Below, piece by piece: positions 1 to 7,610 of a DNA stretch of 27,256 nucleotides; position 1 is the stretch's first letter; each line of letters starts with the position of its first letter. The DNA lies in the NCBI GenBank assembly GCA_002689565.1, contig NZGQ01000104.1, positions 11,002 to 38,257 on the forward strand, given 5' to 3'. Made by a program: the position numbers and the translations under genes. The DNA comes from Methanobacteriota archaeon. Its GTDB lineage: Archaea; Thermoplasmatota; Poseidoniia; Poseidoniales; Poseidoniaceae. The notes below the pieces were generated by a model. It saw only the letters and a list, made by a program, of their open reading frames with translations. It ran no database searches and had not been told where the DNA came from.

Positions 1-495
1 CTTGCAAAAAATCAAAAACTCGAAACAGAGTTAGATATTCTCAAAAAATCTTTTAGTACAAATGGGTTACTCGCGTACAAGATAGAAAATCTGGTTGGAG
101 AGTTAGAAGAGCTGGCTAATACATACTTGGCTGAACTCTCTGACGGACGATTTACTCTCGAATTTGTAGTGTCAAACGACAAATTAAATGTTCAGATTAC
201 CGATAATGGTAATATAGTTGACATTCTAGCCCTTTCTTCGGGTGAATTAGCAAGAGTAAACACTGCTACTCTGATAGCAATTCGTAAACTAATGAGTAGT
301 ATCTCGAAGTCTAAAATCAATATATTGTTCTTAGACGAAGTAATTAGTGTTCTGGACGATGTAGGGAAAGAACGATTAGTAGAAGTTCTACTTCGAGAAG
401 ATCTAAATACCTATTTGGTATCTCACGGTTGGTCACACCCGCTGTTAGAAAAGATCGAAGTAGTCAAGGATGGAAACATAAGCGGACTAGAATAG
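1..495 (+). CDS. SbcC/gp46-like recombination ATPase, C-terminal part (5' end off window)
   Basis: The frame is open from base 1, so this is the C-terminal 164 residues of a longer protein. A TTG at 127 is internal and is not a convincing start. Seen: a charged heptad-like stretch (residues about 1-45) that looks like the end of a coiled coil, then an ABC signature, LSSGE (78-82), a Walker B segment, NILFLDE (about 107-113), a D-loop with VLDD, and an H-loop histidine in LVSHG (about 142). This order is the C-terminal half-ATPase of SMC/Rad50/SbcC proteins. In phages such as T4 the homologue gp46 works with nuclease gp47 to resect DNA ends for recombination and host DNA breakdown. The missing N-terminal Walker A half and any SbcD-like partner should lie to the left. 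RecF/RecN-like ATPases are the alternative. Confidence 0.85.
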   Translation, partial: LAKNQKLETELDILKKSFSTNGLLAYKIENLVGELEELANTYLAELSDGRFTLEFVVSNDKLNVQITDNGNIVDILALSSGELARVNTATLIAIRKLMSSISKSKINILFLDEVISVLDDVGKERLVEVLLREDLNTYLVSHGWSHPLLEKIEVVKDGNISGLE

Positions 496-496
496 T

Positions 497-670
497 ATGA
501 GCGCAGGTAGAAGAAGAATGTGGTGGATGCAACAAAACCATCGCGAAGCAATAGGCATAAAGCAAGACAAGAAAGAAGAGGATGAAGATGGTAGATTCGA
601 GAGCGAAGGGCGCGAGAGGCGAGTACCTAGTAAGGGATATGCTGAGGGAAGCGACCGGACTGAAATTTGA
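497..670 (+). CDS. possible small basic/acidic protein, 57 aa, overlapping the nuclease gene
   Basis: An ATG lies one base after the stop of the SbcC-like gene and opens 57 codons. The start region is rich in Arg, Trp and Met (GRRRMWWMQQ), followed by a run of Lys, Asp and Glu. The last ~80 bases overlap the nuclease gene in another frame, so the C-terminal part could be read by chance. The start spacing fits the close packing of the operon, but there is no strong ribosome site in front of it and I do not recognise the protein. Without it, 496-587 would be the only sizeable gap in this operon. Confidence 0.35.
   Translation: MSAGRRRMWWMQQNHREAIGIKQDKKEEDEDGRFESEGRERRVPSKGYAEGSDRTEI
577..581 (+). 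promoter_or_regulatory. ribosome binding site deciding the nuclease start
   Basis: AGAGG lies 6 nt before the ATG at 588. For the other in-frame ATG, at 582, the same sequence would abut the start codon, which is too close for initiation. This supports 588 as the real start. Confidence 0.5.
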
Positions 671-1034
671 GAGAGTGCCTGCCTCGGGCGCTCTTGAATA
701 CCTGAAAGGGGACTTATATGTCCCTAATCAGAGAAATCATTATTGTATAGAGGTAAAAAACTATAAGGATTCTGCTCTTACTGATAAAATATTCACGCAA
801 CCCAAAACGAATAATCTTATCAGATGGTGGAAGAAAGTTGTAGTACAAGCAGCAGGGGGTGATCAAAAACCCATGCTATTTTTTAAATATGACCGATCCA
901 AAGTATTTGTAGTAACAGAAAACAAACCAGAAAACACTATAGAGTATTTATACATTCGTTTTTTGAATTGTTATGTGTTGCTTGCAGATGATTGGTTAAA
1001 AACAGAAAAGACGGAGTGGGTAGGTGGCTTTTAA
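588..1034 (+). CDS. PDDEXK nuclease, Holliday junction resolvase-like
   Basis: This is a 148-residue protein, starting MVDSRAKGARGE. Residues numbered from that start: Glu12 in the first helix, Asp42 in GDLYVP, and Glu55-Val-Lys57 in IEVKNYK. Together they form the E...D...ExK metal site of the archaeal Hjc/PDDEXK fold, and the basic N-terminus and length also fit Hjc-type resolvases. Likely role: Mg-dependent cleavage of branched DNA during recombination or before packaging. It sits between a recombination ATPase and a 5'-3' exonuclease, which fits. The start was chosen from ribosome-site spacing (an ATG also exists at 582). The stop overlaps the next gene by 11 nt, suggesting translational coupling. 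A general restriction-like endonuclease of the same fold cannot be excluded. Confidence 0.7.
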   Translation: MVDSRAKGARGEYLVRDMLREATGLKFERVPASGALEYLKGDLYVPNQRNHYCIEVKNYKDSALTDKIFTQPKTNNLIRWWKKVVVQAAGGDQKPMLFFKYDRSKVFVVTENKPENTIEYLYIRFLNCYVLLADDWLKTEKTEWVGGF

Positions 1035-1845
1035 TTTTAACGAACGCAACCAAAACGGTGTACTCATAGTAGATGCACTAAACTTAGCTTTTCGGTGGAA
1101 GCATCAAGGCAGAACAGATTTTAGACACCAATATGTAGAAACAGTAAGATCTCTAGCAACATCTTACAATTGTGGTAAAGTTATTATTACCGCAGATTGG
1201 GGATCCTCTAGCTATAGAAAAGAGATTTTACCAGAATACAAACAAAATCGAAAAGACAAGTATGCGGAACAAACTGAAGCAGAGAAGCAAGCATTCATTG
1301 ACTTCTTCGAAGAGTACGAAGAAACACTAGAATTACTGTCAGAAAGCTATGACGTTCTTCGCTACAAAGGTGTAGAGGCAGATGATCTTGCTGCCCACCT
1401 TGTAAAGCAAAGAAAACAGTACGGATTAGAAAATATTTGGCTAGTATCTAGTGACCGAGACTGGGACTTATTGATTCAGGACGGTGTAAGTAGATTTTCT
1501 TACGTTACTCGGAAAGAGGTAACAATAGATAACTGGCATGAGCACTACGAAGTTAAACCAGAAGAGTATATCTCTTTCAAGTGTTTAACAGGAGATAAAG
1601 GTGATAATGTCCCAGGAATCAACGGCATAGGGCCGAAAAGAGCACAACAACTTATAGAACAGTATGGCGATGCCATGTCAATTTATGATTGTATACCCAT
1701 CGAGGGCAAATACAAGTACATACAAGAATTGAATGAAAACGCAGAAGTACTGCTAAAGAACTATGAGTTGATGGATTTAGTAACATATTGCGATGACGCA
1801 ATAGGCAAGGACAATGTGTCCAATATTGAGGAGAGAATGGTATAA
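1024..1845 (+). CDS. 5'-3' exonuclease / flap endonuclease (PIN and H3TH)
   Basis: 273 residues from a GTG start with GGAG about 7 nt before it. Seen acidic residues of the FEN/5'-3' exonuclease active site: Asp17 (LIVDALN), Asp58 (ADWG), the GVEADD cluster (Glu118, Asp120, Asp121), SSDRDWD (Asp144, Asp146, Asp148) and GDKGDN (Asp191, Asp194). The basic arch-like segment YRKEILPEYKQNR (about 64-76) is present, as is the helix-3-turn-helix DNA-binding segment VPGINGIGPKRAQ (about 196-208). The length matches the free-standing exonucleases of phages T5 and T7 and the exonuclease domain of Pol I. Likely role: removal of RNA primers and 5' flaps at forks, or degradation of DNA for recombination. 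The stop overlaps the next start by one base (TAATG). Confidence 0.93.
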   Translation: MAFNFNERNQNGVLIVDALNLAFRWKHQGRTDFRHQYVETVRSLATSYNCGKVIITADWGSSSYRKEILPEYKQNRKDKYAEQTEAEKQAFIDFFEEYEETLELLSESYDVLRYKGVEADDLAAHLVKQRKQYGLENIWLVSSDRDWDLLIQDGVSRFSYVTRKEVTIDNWHEHYEVKPEEYISFKCLTGDKGDNVPGINGIGPKRAQQLIEQYGDAMSIYDCIPIEGKYKYIQELNENAEVLLKNYELMDLVTYCDDAIGKDNVSNIEERMV

Positions 1846-3728
1846 TGGATCAGTATCAAAGTTTTATTCATAAAAGCAGATACGCACGATGGCTAGAGGA
1901 CGAAGGCCGCAGAGAAACATGGGATGAAACCTGTAGTCGCTATGTTGATTTCTTTAAAGAAAGAGAACAGTTAGACGACGAAAGTGGTCAAGAAATCTGG
2001 AATGCCATTAATGCTTTAGAAGTTATGCCTTCTATGCGTTGTATGATGACAGCAGGTGAAGCGTTGAAACGTGATAACGTAGCAGGCTTTAACTGTAGCT
2101 ATTTGCATATTGATCACCCACGAGCTTTTGACGAGCTAATGTATGTATTGATGTGTGGAACTGGTGTGGGATTCAGTGTAGAACGTAATTTTATTGTAAA
2201 ATTACCTGAAGTTGCTGAAACATTCCACAAGACAAGTTCCACCATAGTAGTAAGTGATAGTAAATTAGGGTGGGCGAGTGCTTTCCGTGAGTTGATTGCT
2301 ATGTTATATGCAGGTAAATTACCTCAATGGGATATGAGTCGAGTACGTCCTGCAGGCGCTAGACTTAAAACATTCGGAGGTAGAGCAAGTGGCCCAGAGC
2401 CTTTGGAAGATTTATTCCGCTTTTGTGTGGGAGTATTCCAAAAAGCCGCAGGTCGTAAACTGACAAGTATTGAGTGTCACGATGTTTGCTGTAAGATTGC
2501 TGATATTGTAGTAGTTGGTGGTGTTCGCCGTTCTGCATTGATTAGTCTTTCTAATCTTTCCGATCAGCGTATGTCAAAAGCTAAGTCAGGGCAGTGGTGG
2601 GTTGACCAGGGTCAGCGCAGACTTGCAAATAATTCTGTAGCATATACAGAGAAACCTGATTTTGAAGCGTTCTTACAAGAGATGAAGAATCTATATGAGT
2701 CTAAGTCTGGTGAGCGTGGATTGTTTAGTCGAGTAGCGGCACAGAAGATTGCAGCTCGTAATGGGCGCAGAGACGCTGAACAAGACTTCGGCACTAATCC
2801 TTGCTCTGAGATTATTCTACGAAGCAATGAGTTTTGTAACTTATCAGAAGTAGTTGTACGAGCAGATGATACACTAGAAACATTGAAAGAAAAAGTACGC
2901 AAAGCTACTATCATTGGTACACTACAGTCTACTTTAACAGACTTTAGATATCTGCGAGTGCGTTGGAAGCGTAATACTGAAGAAGAAGCATTGTTAGGCG
3001 TAAGTTTAACAGGTATTATGGATCACGAAGTTTTGGGCGGAGACCCAGAGTCACCAATGCTAGCAGTGTGGCTAGAGGAAATGAGAGATGTTAGTATTGC
3101 AACAAATAAAGAATGGGCTGAAAGGCTTGGTGTTAATCAGTCTGTCGCTATTACGTGTGTTAAGCCATCTGGTACTGTATCTCAGCTTGTTGATAGTGCT
3201 TCCGGTATTCATCCTCGTTTCAGCAAGCATTACATTCGCCGTGTACGTTCAGACAAAAAAGATCCACTTGCTCTCTATATGGAACAAGCGGGATTCCCAG
3301 TCGAACAAGATGTAATGTCTCCCACTTCTGTGGTCTTTAGCTTTCCTGTAAAGTCTCCGGAAGCAAGTACTTGCGTGAAAGATGTAGGTGCAATGCATCA
3401 GCTACGGCTGTGGAAAACTTATCAGAATCATTGGTGTGAACATAAACCAAGCGTAACAGTATACTACACTGATAGTGAATACTTACAAGTAGCACAATGG
3501 ATTTGGGATAATTTTGATCTATGTTCTGGAGTTAGTCTGCTTCCTACAAGTGACCACACTTATCAGCAAGCTCCGTATGAAGATATTAGTGAAGAAGAGT
3601 ATAACAAGTTAGTATCCGAAATGCCACAAAATGTAAACTGGGAAGATTTATCTCAGTTTGAAAAAGAAGATAATACAACTGGATCTCAAGAACTCGCCTG
3701 CGTTGGCGGTGCTTGTGAAATCGTATAA
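1845..3728 (+). CDS. adenosylcobalamin-dependent (class II) ribonucleotide reductase
   Basis: 627 residues. It reduces ribonucleotides to deoxynucleotides using a B12-generated thiyl radical. All five working cysteines of the monomeric class II type are in place: Cys84 (FNCSY), Cys320 with Glu322 (NPCSEIIL), Cys331 (NEFCNLSEV) and a C-terminal Cys619-x4-Cys624 pair that is re-reduced by thioredoxin. The 11-residue step from Cys320 to Cys331 and the CxxxxC tail match the Lactobacillus leichmannii enzyme (408/419 and 731/736). The phosphate-binding strand VKPSGTVSQ is also present. The protein is about 110 residues shorter than the Lactobacillus enzyme, with the shortening spread along the chain and no motif lost. 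No small subunit or NrdD activase is nearby, as expected for class II. It lets the phage make dNTPs with or without oxygen, provided the host supplies B12. Confidence 0.93.
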   Translation: MDQYQSFIHKSRYARWLEDEGRRETWDETCSRYVDFFKEREQLDDESGQEIWNAINALEVMPSMRCMMTAGEALKRDNVAGFNCSYLHIDHPRAFDELMYVLMCGTGVGFSVERNFIVKLPEVAETFHKTSSTIVVSDSKLGWASAFRELIAMLYAGKLPQWDMSRVRPAGARLKTFGGRASGPEPLEDLFRFCVGVFQKAAGRKLTSIECHDVCCKIADIVVVGGVRRSALISLSNLSDQRMSKAKSGQWWVDQGQRRLANNSVAYTEKPDFEAFLQEMKNLYESKSGERGLFSRVAAQKIAARNGRRDAEQDFGTNPCSEIILRSNEFCNLSEVVVRADDTLETLKEKVRKATIIGTLQSTLTDFRYLRVRWKRNTEEEALLGVSLTGIMDHEVLGGDPESPMLAVWLEEMRDVSIATNKEWAERLGVNQSVAITCVKPSGTVSQLVDSASGIHPRFSKHYIRRVRSDKKDPLALYMEQAGFPVEQDVMSPTSVVFSFPVKSPEASTCVKDVGAMHQLRLWKTYQNHWCEHKPSVTVYYTDSEYLQVAQWIWDNFDLCSGVSLLPTSDHTYQQAPYEDISEEEYNKLVSEMPQNVNWEDLSQFEKEDNTTGSQELACVGGACEIV

Positions 3729-3740
3729 GGAGAAAGAAAA

Positions 3741-3953
3741 ATGAGCGAGAATAAAGTAACATTTAAAGGAGTGGAGTACGACGTAGACTCTCTTAGTGAT
3801 AAATCTAAATACTTTGTAAACCAATTACAAGACCTCAACAAGCAAGCTAGTCAAGCAAGGGCAAAGCTAGACCAAATAGAGGTTGCTGCAAAAGGTTTCG
3901 GAGATATGCTACAAGAAGAGTTAGAGGTAGAAACAGATGATGCAAACGAATGA
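3741..3953 (+). CDS. small coiled-coil protein, DUF6447-like
   Basis: 70 residues, 12 nt after the reductase stop, with AGGAGA before the ATG. The pattern is a short beta hairpin (KVTFKGVEYDVDSL), then SDKSKYFVNQLQ, then a helix rich in Gln, Lys and Ala ending in an AAKGFGDMLQEELE segment. This resembles the small phage proteins grouped as DUF6447, which pair a target-like hairpin with a coiled coil; the family match is from memory. No function is known. The C-terminal half aligns by eye with the next gene, suggesting a duplicated pair. Confidence 0.65.
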   Translation: MSENKVTFKGVEYDVDSLSDKSKYFVNQLQDLNKQASQARAKLDQIEVAAKGFGDMLQEELEVETDDANE

Positions 3954-4161
3954 GGAAGAAGATCTGGTAAATATGCACACTTGGGAAGATGAAAATGCTC
4001 CCGAGAGTCCACAACTATCAGAAGTTGCAATGTTGTACTTAGCTCAGTTAAAAGAATTACAGAAACAATACGAACAAGAAAGAATAAAACTACAAAGACT
4101 AGAGATGTCCATCAGAGGTTTTAATGCGGCATTAAAAGAGGAATTAGAAAAGGGGCTTTAG
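3937..4161 (+). CDS. small coiled-coil protein, relative of the preceding gene
   Basis: 74 residues. It starts at an ATG-ATG pair inside the end of the preceding gene (17-nt overlap, GAGG upstream). An acidic N-terminus replaces the hairpin of its neighbour. From residue ~26 the layout is shared: LSEVAMLYLAQLKELQKQYEQE, then a helix ending RGFNAALKEELEKG, next to GFGDMLQEELE in the neighbour. It is the last gene of the plus-strand operon. Its TAG stop lies in the loop and arm of the terminator hairpin, so a ribosome completing this gene covers the hairpin. Confidence 0.65.
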   Translation: MMQTNEEEDLVNMHTWEDENAPESPQLSEVAMLYLAQLKELQKQYEQERIKLQRLEMSIRGFNAALKEELEKGL

Positions 4162-4169
4162 CCCCTTTT
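4148..4169. terminator. bidirectional intrinsic terminator between convergent operons
   Basis: A perfect 9-bp stem, AAAAGGGGC / GCCCCTTTT, with loop TTTA. On the plus strand it is followed by T-rich CTTTTGTCTTT; on the minus strand the stem ends in TTTTCT. It sits between the last plus-strand gene (stop 4161) and the last minus-strand gene (stop 4190), so it can end both transcripts. Confidence 0.85.
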
Positions 4170-4189
4170 CTTTTGTCTTTAAAATATAT

Positions 4190-6157
4190 CTATAAAGCAG
4201 CTATCCTTGTCTTGAAGGCAGCAAAGTCCGCACTTGCCGCTACCTCTGCTTTAAGAGCCGTTAGGCTTATTGTATCAGCGGCAGTAAGCGCATCAGAAAC
4301 AAAAGCAGTAGTAGCTATTTTAGTGCTTGAGTTCCCTGCAGTAACTGTAGGAGCTGTAGGTGCTCCGACCAAGGAAGGACTAATTAGTGTTGCATAAGAA
4401 CTTAAATCAGCTTCAGAAACAAGCTGTAAAGTTGTAGCACTAAGCGCCTCCCCTACTAGCCCATAGGAACCTGTTTCAGTAGCCGTTAAGGTTCCATCAG
4501 CTGCTGCATAGTACTTACTTCCTACAGTCAGACCTGTATGTTCGTCAGACAATCCTGTGCTCAAGTGAACCTCTACAGACTGAGTGTCCGCTACAGAAGT
4601 GGAAGCAATACCGATCCAATTATGAGCATTAGTAGAAGTATCCATTCTAGGAACGTGTATTTTTATGTTCTGCAAAGTATGGAAACCCGTCGAATGGCGT
4701 ATAAACCCACCCCCTGCATCTTCTAGTAGGCAGGTGAATTTAGCTGTCTGACCGCTGTTGTTATCTGAATATGCAGGGGTTGCTTTGTACACTGTCGTTT
4801 CTGTCCAAGAGCCACTAGAGTTTATAGTGCCAAAATGTTGCCCCCAACCTCCATCGCTGTTCAGCCTCCTACTCCACATAAAAGCAACATTTGTATTGGT
4901 TTGAGAAGGTATCATAACTACTTGACCCCAAGTCCCGCTATCAAGCGGGGCAGTCTCAATATCTGTTCTGCTTTTTAATGCCAAGGTTCCCGAACCTGTA
5001 GTAGTCTCTTTAAAAGCTCCAAAGCCTATATCCGCATTGGCCGTCTGGTATGTTTGCATAAACATATCTGTATAGGCTGAGTACCTCATTTGATTTTCGC
5101 CGTCCCAGTTATTGTTATAGGAGGCGTGACCATTACCGTTCCCTGAAAGAGCAATTGTTTTCTTTGTAGTATGACTAAAAACTCCCGAAGAGCTACTTAT
5201 ATTACAGTAGCCTAGTTCACGGCTTCCTGCAGTGCTAGGGTCTGGAACATCATTTTTAAACCACCAATAAACTCCGTGCTTATCTTTAACAATCATTGGA
5301 TTACCCCAGTCGTTCTCCCAAAGAGTTGTAGTCACCGCTGTGCCCAAAGATATAGTGTTATTAGCTACATGATAATTAATCGGAAGTGCCCACATAACAT
5401 CACTGCCTTGCTTCTTTAGAAAGAGGTAGGCATCTCCATTATCAAAACAAAATAAACGTTCGTTATTGTCATCAGTTTCCCAAGTAGTAGTACCTAGAGA
5501 GACACTAGCACTCGTACTTACAGTACTTCCATCATTTTTTACTAAATATAGAGTATTAACGGCTAGTGCCAAACCTGCGGATGTTCCTGGTATTGTACAC
5601 CCTTGCATATTGCTTGTAGTAGAACTACCTATAGTTATAGTTCCTGTCGCCTCAATAGTAGCATCTTGCTGTCCATTATCAAGAGTGATTCTTGCATACC
5701 TTCCACCTTTAAGAAATACGTGTTCTTCATTAACGCTATCATACCACGTAGTTTGACTTTGGTCATCATAGTGAAGGTTAGAGGTCTGGCTTTGCGAGGT
5801 TGATTGCCCTGCAACACTAGAGGCTACTGCACTTACAGTACCAGCACTATTCAACACTACTAAGTTTCCGGCACTCACGGCTCCGTTGGCTGTAAATGAG
5901 AGAAGGTCCGAGGAGGCTCCCATAGTACTAAGATCAGGAGGGGTGTACGTAAATACTCCTGTAGTATTATTATATGAAAGATCTCCATCTCCTGAGGCAG
6001 AAGGCTCCGCCCCTACTGATAAACTATTTAATTGAATACCGTTTACGGTAGTAACCCCACTCCATCTAGTATGGGATGAGTCGTAGGTAAAAACGGTATT
6101 TCCGCTCGTAAACGTATCTCCGTTTGAGGGGTTATTGGGAAAATTAACTGCTGCCAT
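4190..6157 (-). CDS. tail fibre / receptor-binding protein with a large beta-rich head
   Basis: 655 residues; AGGAG lies 5 nt before the ATG. Order: N-terminal beta segment (1-40); LSYNNTTGVFTYTPPDL (about 60-76), shared with the 334-aa fibre; a half-module NGAVSAGNLVVLNSAGTV (91-108); about 400 residues of beta-rich sequence with many Trp, Tyr and Asp (about 120-505); the second half-module (about 514-580: IGIAST... GLTVGSKYYAA.DG... GLVGEALSATTLQL); a linker, GAPTAPTV..SSTKIATTAFV (598-620), typical of tail fibres; and a C-terminal Ala-rich helix. No signal peptide or enzymatic motif is seen. Probably an adhesin at the distal end of the tail. It is the last gene of the operon, next to the terminator. 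A sugar-cleaving activity in the head cannot be excluded. Confidence 0.75.
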   Translation of the reverse strand: MAAVNFPNNPSNGDTFTSGNTVFTYDSSHTRWSGVTTVNGIQLNSLSVGAEPSASGDGDLSYNNTTGVFTYTPPDLSTMGASSDLLSFTANGAVSAGNLVVLNSAGTVSAVASSVAGQSTSQSQTSNLHYDDQSQTTWYDSVNEEHVFLKGGRYARITLDNGQQDATIEATGTITIGSSTTSNMQGCTIPGTSAGLALAVNTLYLVKNDGSTVSTSASVSLGTTTWETDDNNERLFCFDNGDAYLFLKKQGSDVMWALPINYHVANNTISLGTAVTTTLWENDWGNPMIVKDKHGVYWWFKNDVPDPSTAGSRELGYCNISSSSGVFSHTTKKTIALSGNGNGHASYNNNWDGENQMRYSAYTDMFMQTYQTANADIGFGAFKETTTGSGTLALKSRTDIETAPLDSGTWGQVVMIPSQTNTNVAFMWSRRLNSDGGWGQHFGTINSSGSWTETTVYKATPAYSDNNSGQTAKFTCLLEDAGGGFIRHSTGFHTLQNIKIHVPRMDTSTNAHNWIGIASTSVADTQSVEVHLSTGLSDEHTGLTVGSKYYAAADGTLTATETGSYGLVGEALSATTLQLVSEADLSSYATLISPSLVGAPTAPTVTAGNSSTKIATTAFVSDALTAADTISLTALKAEVAASADFAAFKTRIAAL

Positions 6158-6214
6158 GGGTACTCCTGTTGCTATTATTCTTGAGTTTTAACTCGATTAA
6201 ATTCATTCTTTGCA

Positions 6215-6412
6215 CTAAGACCAAGACTCTTTACTTACTGCCGTACTACTTCCCGAATCGCCCGAATCGCCCGAATCGCCTCCGCCACCTGTGCCTGTAT
6301 CTGCGAGCCTTCTAACGATGGCACCCGTCGCCAATGATAGAAAGGTAGGTCCTGCAATAACCGTTTTAACCTTACCGTCTTCGATATAACCTGAGAGATT
6401 AATTGTTGCCAT
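6215..6412 (-). CDS. small Gly/Asp/Ser-rich protein, unknown
   Basis: 65 residues, starting one base after the stop of the 391-aa gene. The N-terminal 40 residues look folded (NLSGYIEDGKVKTVIAGPTFLSL). The rest is a flexible low-complexity tail with GDS repeated three times. The GDS repeat is an exact 9-bp DNA repeat. It lies between two large tail proteins and so is probably a minor virion part or an assembly factor. I do not recognise it. Confidence 0.6.
   Translation of the reverse strand: MATINLSGYIEDGKVKTVIAGPTFLSLATGAIVRRLADTGTGGGGDSGDSGDSGSSTAVSKESWS
6252..6278. repeat. 3 x 9-bp perfect tandem repeat coding Gly-Asp-Ser
   Basis: Three exact copies of CCCGAATCG on the plus strand; each keeps the minus-strand frame of the 65-aa protein and adds one GDS triplet. 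Confidence 0.9.
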
Positions 6413-6413
6413 A

Positions 6414-7589
6414 TTACTTCAACTTTACCATATATGCGCCACGGGTTGCGCCTTCCATCGGAATATAAAAATAGTCCTCGCTCGAGATTGTTAATGTGTC
6501 GCCATAGCTGCCCTGACCACCATATGTCATATACACGGGAGAGGTGCTTACGTCTAGGAACTCAGAAAGCATCAAAGGGTCCACAATCGATATCGGCAAT
6601 AATGGCAATGCTGCATTACCAGAAGAATCAATTGAGCGACGATATGATCCCTGCAGAGCATAGTTATGTACTGCGAAAAGATCTCCTACCATACAACCTA
6701 CAAGACCGTCCCACCCATTTGGGGCTTCTACGCTAGTGCTAGAAGTTGTTCCGACATCCTTATTGATTTTTATCTTGTTCCAAGCTGTTATACTATTTGA
6801 GGCGCCGCCCCATGCGGGACTACTACTAGTCATCTGGAATTGTAATGCTCTAACATTTGTAGTAGATGTGGGGTCATACATATTAATGGCGTAAAAGCCT
6901 GGACCACCCCGCGCCCAAGAGCTGCTTGTGGAACTTGCTGGTCCATTCATATCAGCGGAGGCTTGGTAGGAGCTTGTGTGAGCATTAATATGACTGTAAA
7001 AATTCAGGAACAAATAGGGTGCGTTTTCCTTATATGCCGAGCTTGGCGTAACAACAGTCTCCATAAGAAATTGCATATTGGTCACGGATGCTCCATTCAA
7101 TTCATATCTCGAACGCCCCCAAATAAGAAGGCACTTACTATTAGCAACTACGTGTATTGTTCCCCTCAAGGCGTTATATTTTACATAGGATGAGCTTGTA
7201 GAGCTATACCCACCTAAAAGTCTTTCCGTACTCTCCTCGCCATCCAAAACAGGCATCAAGCGGAAGCCGCCATTAGTGGTGTTATTATACATACTGGTGC
7301 TTCCGTTATAGCCAACTTCGGCATACTTATACTTACCAGATTGTGCGTGCGAGCTTTTCATTATATATTTGTCAGCGTTAGAAACACTTCCTGTGCGTAG
7401 GCTCGATGGCGAAACAAGACTCCAAGTGCTTGCCACTGTATCAGATATAGAAGATGTAGATGAATCAATAAATTCACATGCCCCTAATGTTGCTCCACCA
7501 GCGCCATCAGACTCGCTGAGAACTCTTGCTATATCTCTTGCCATTTCTGATGGCTTTACGCTACTCCCAAAACTTAATTTTGCGTACAT
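6414..7589 (-). CDS. tail-associated structural protein, unknown family
   Basis: 391 residues with a strong AGGAGA before the ATG. The first 30 residues (KLSFGSSVKPSEMARDIARVLSES) form a short strand and a helix and could be an attachment segment. The rest is rich in Ser, Thr, Gly and Tyr with predicted beta structure (GGYSSTSSSYVKYNALRGTIHVVANSK; YFYIPMEGATRGAYMVKLK at the end). There is no signal peptide, membrane segment or catalytic motif. Its place between the collagen-like fibre and the 655-aa fibre suggests an adhesin or accessory virion protein. I do not recognise the family. Confidence 0.6.
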   Translation of the reverse strand: MYAKLSFGSSVKPSEMARDIARVLSESDGAGGATLGACEFIDSSTSSISDTVASTWSLVSPSSLRTGSVSNADKYIMKSSHAQSGKYKYAEVGYNGSTSMYNNTTNGGFRLMPVLDGEESTERLLGGYSSTSSSYVKYNALRGTIHVVANSKCLLIWGRSRYELNGASVTNMQFLMETVVTPSSAYKENAPYLFLNFYSHINAHTSSYQASADMNGPASSTSSSWARGGPGFYAINMYDPTSTTNVRALQFQMTSSSPAWGGASNSITAWNKIKINKDVGTTSSTSVEAPNGWDGLVGCMVGDLFAVHNYALQGSYRRSIDSSGNAALPLLPISIVDPLMLSEFLDVSTSPVYMTYGGQGSYGDTLTISSEDYFYIPMEGATRGAYMVKLK

Positions 7590-7610
7590 TTATTTTTCTC
7601 CTTTAAACCT

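Noticed and set aside
127..129. TTG as start of the ATPase-like gene
   Set aside because: The frame is open to base 1 and the residues before it continue the coiled coil, so the gene is cut by the edge.
2612..3315. ORFs of 100 aa (minus) and 75 aa (plus, hydrophobic) within the reductase gene
   Set aside because: Both lie wholly within a well-supported gene in other frames and have no proper start context.
6183..6194. GAGTT-TT-AACTC hairpin between the 65-aa and 655-aa genes
   Set aside because: The loop is only two bases, the stem is AT-rich and no T-run follows in the direction of transcription.
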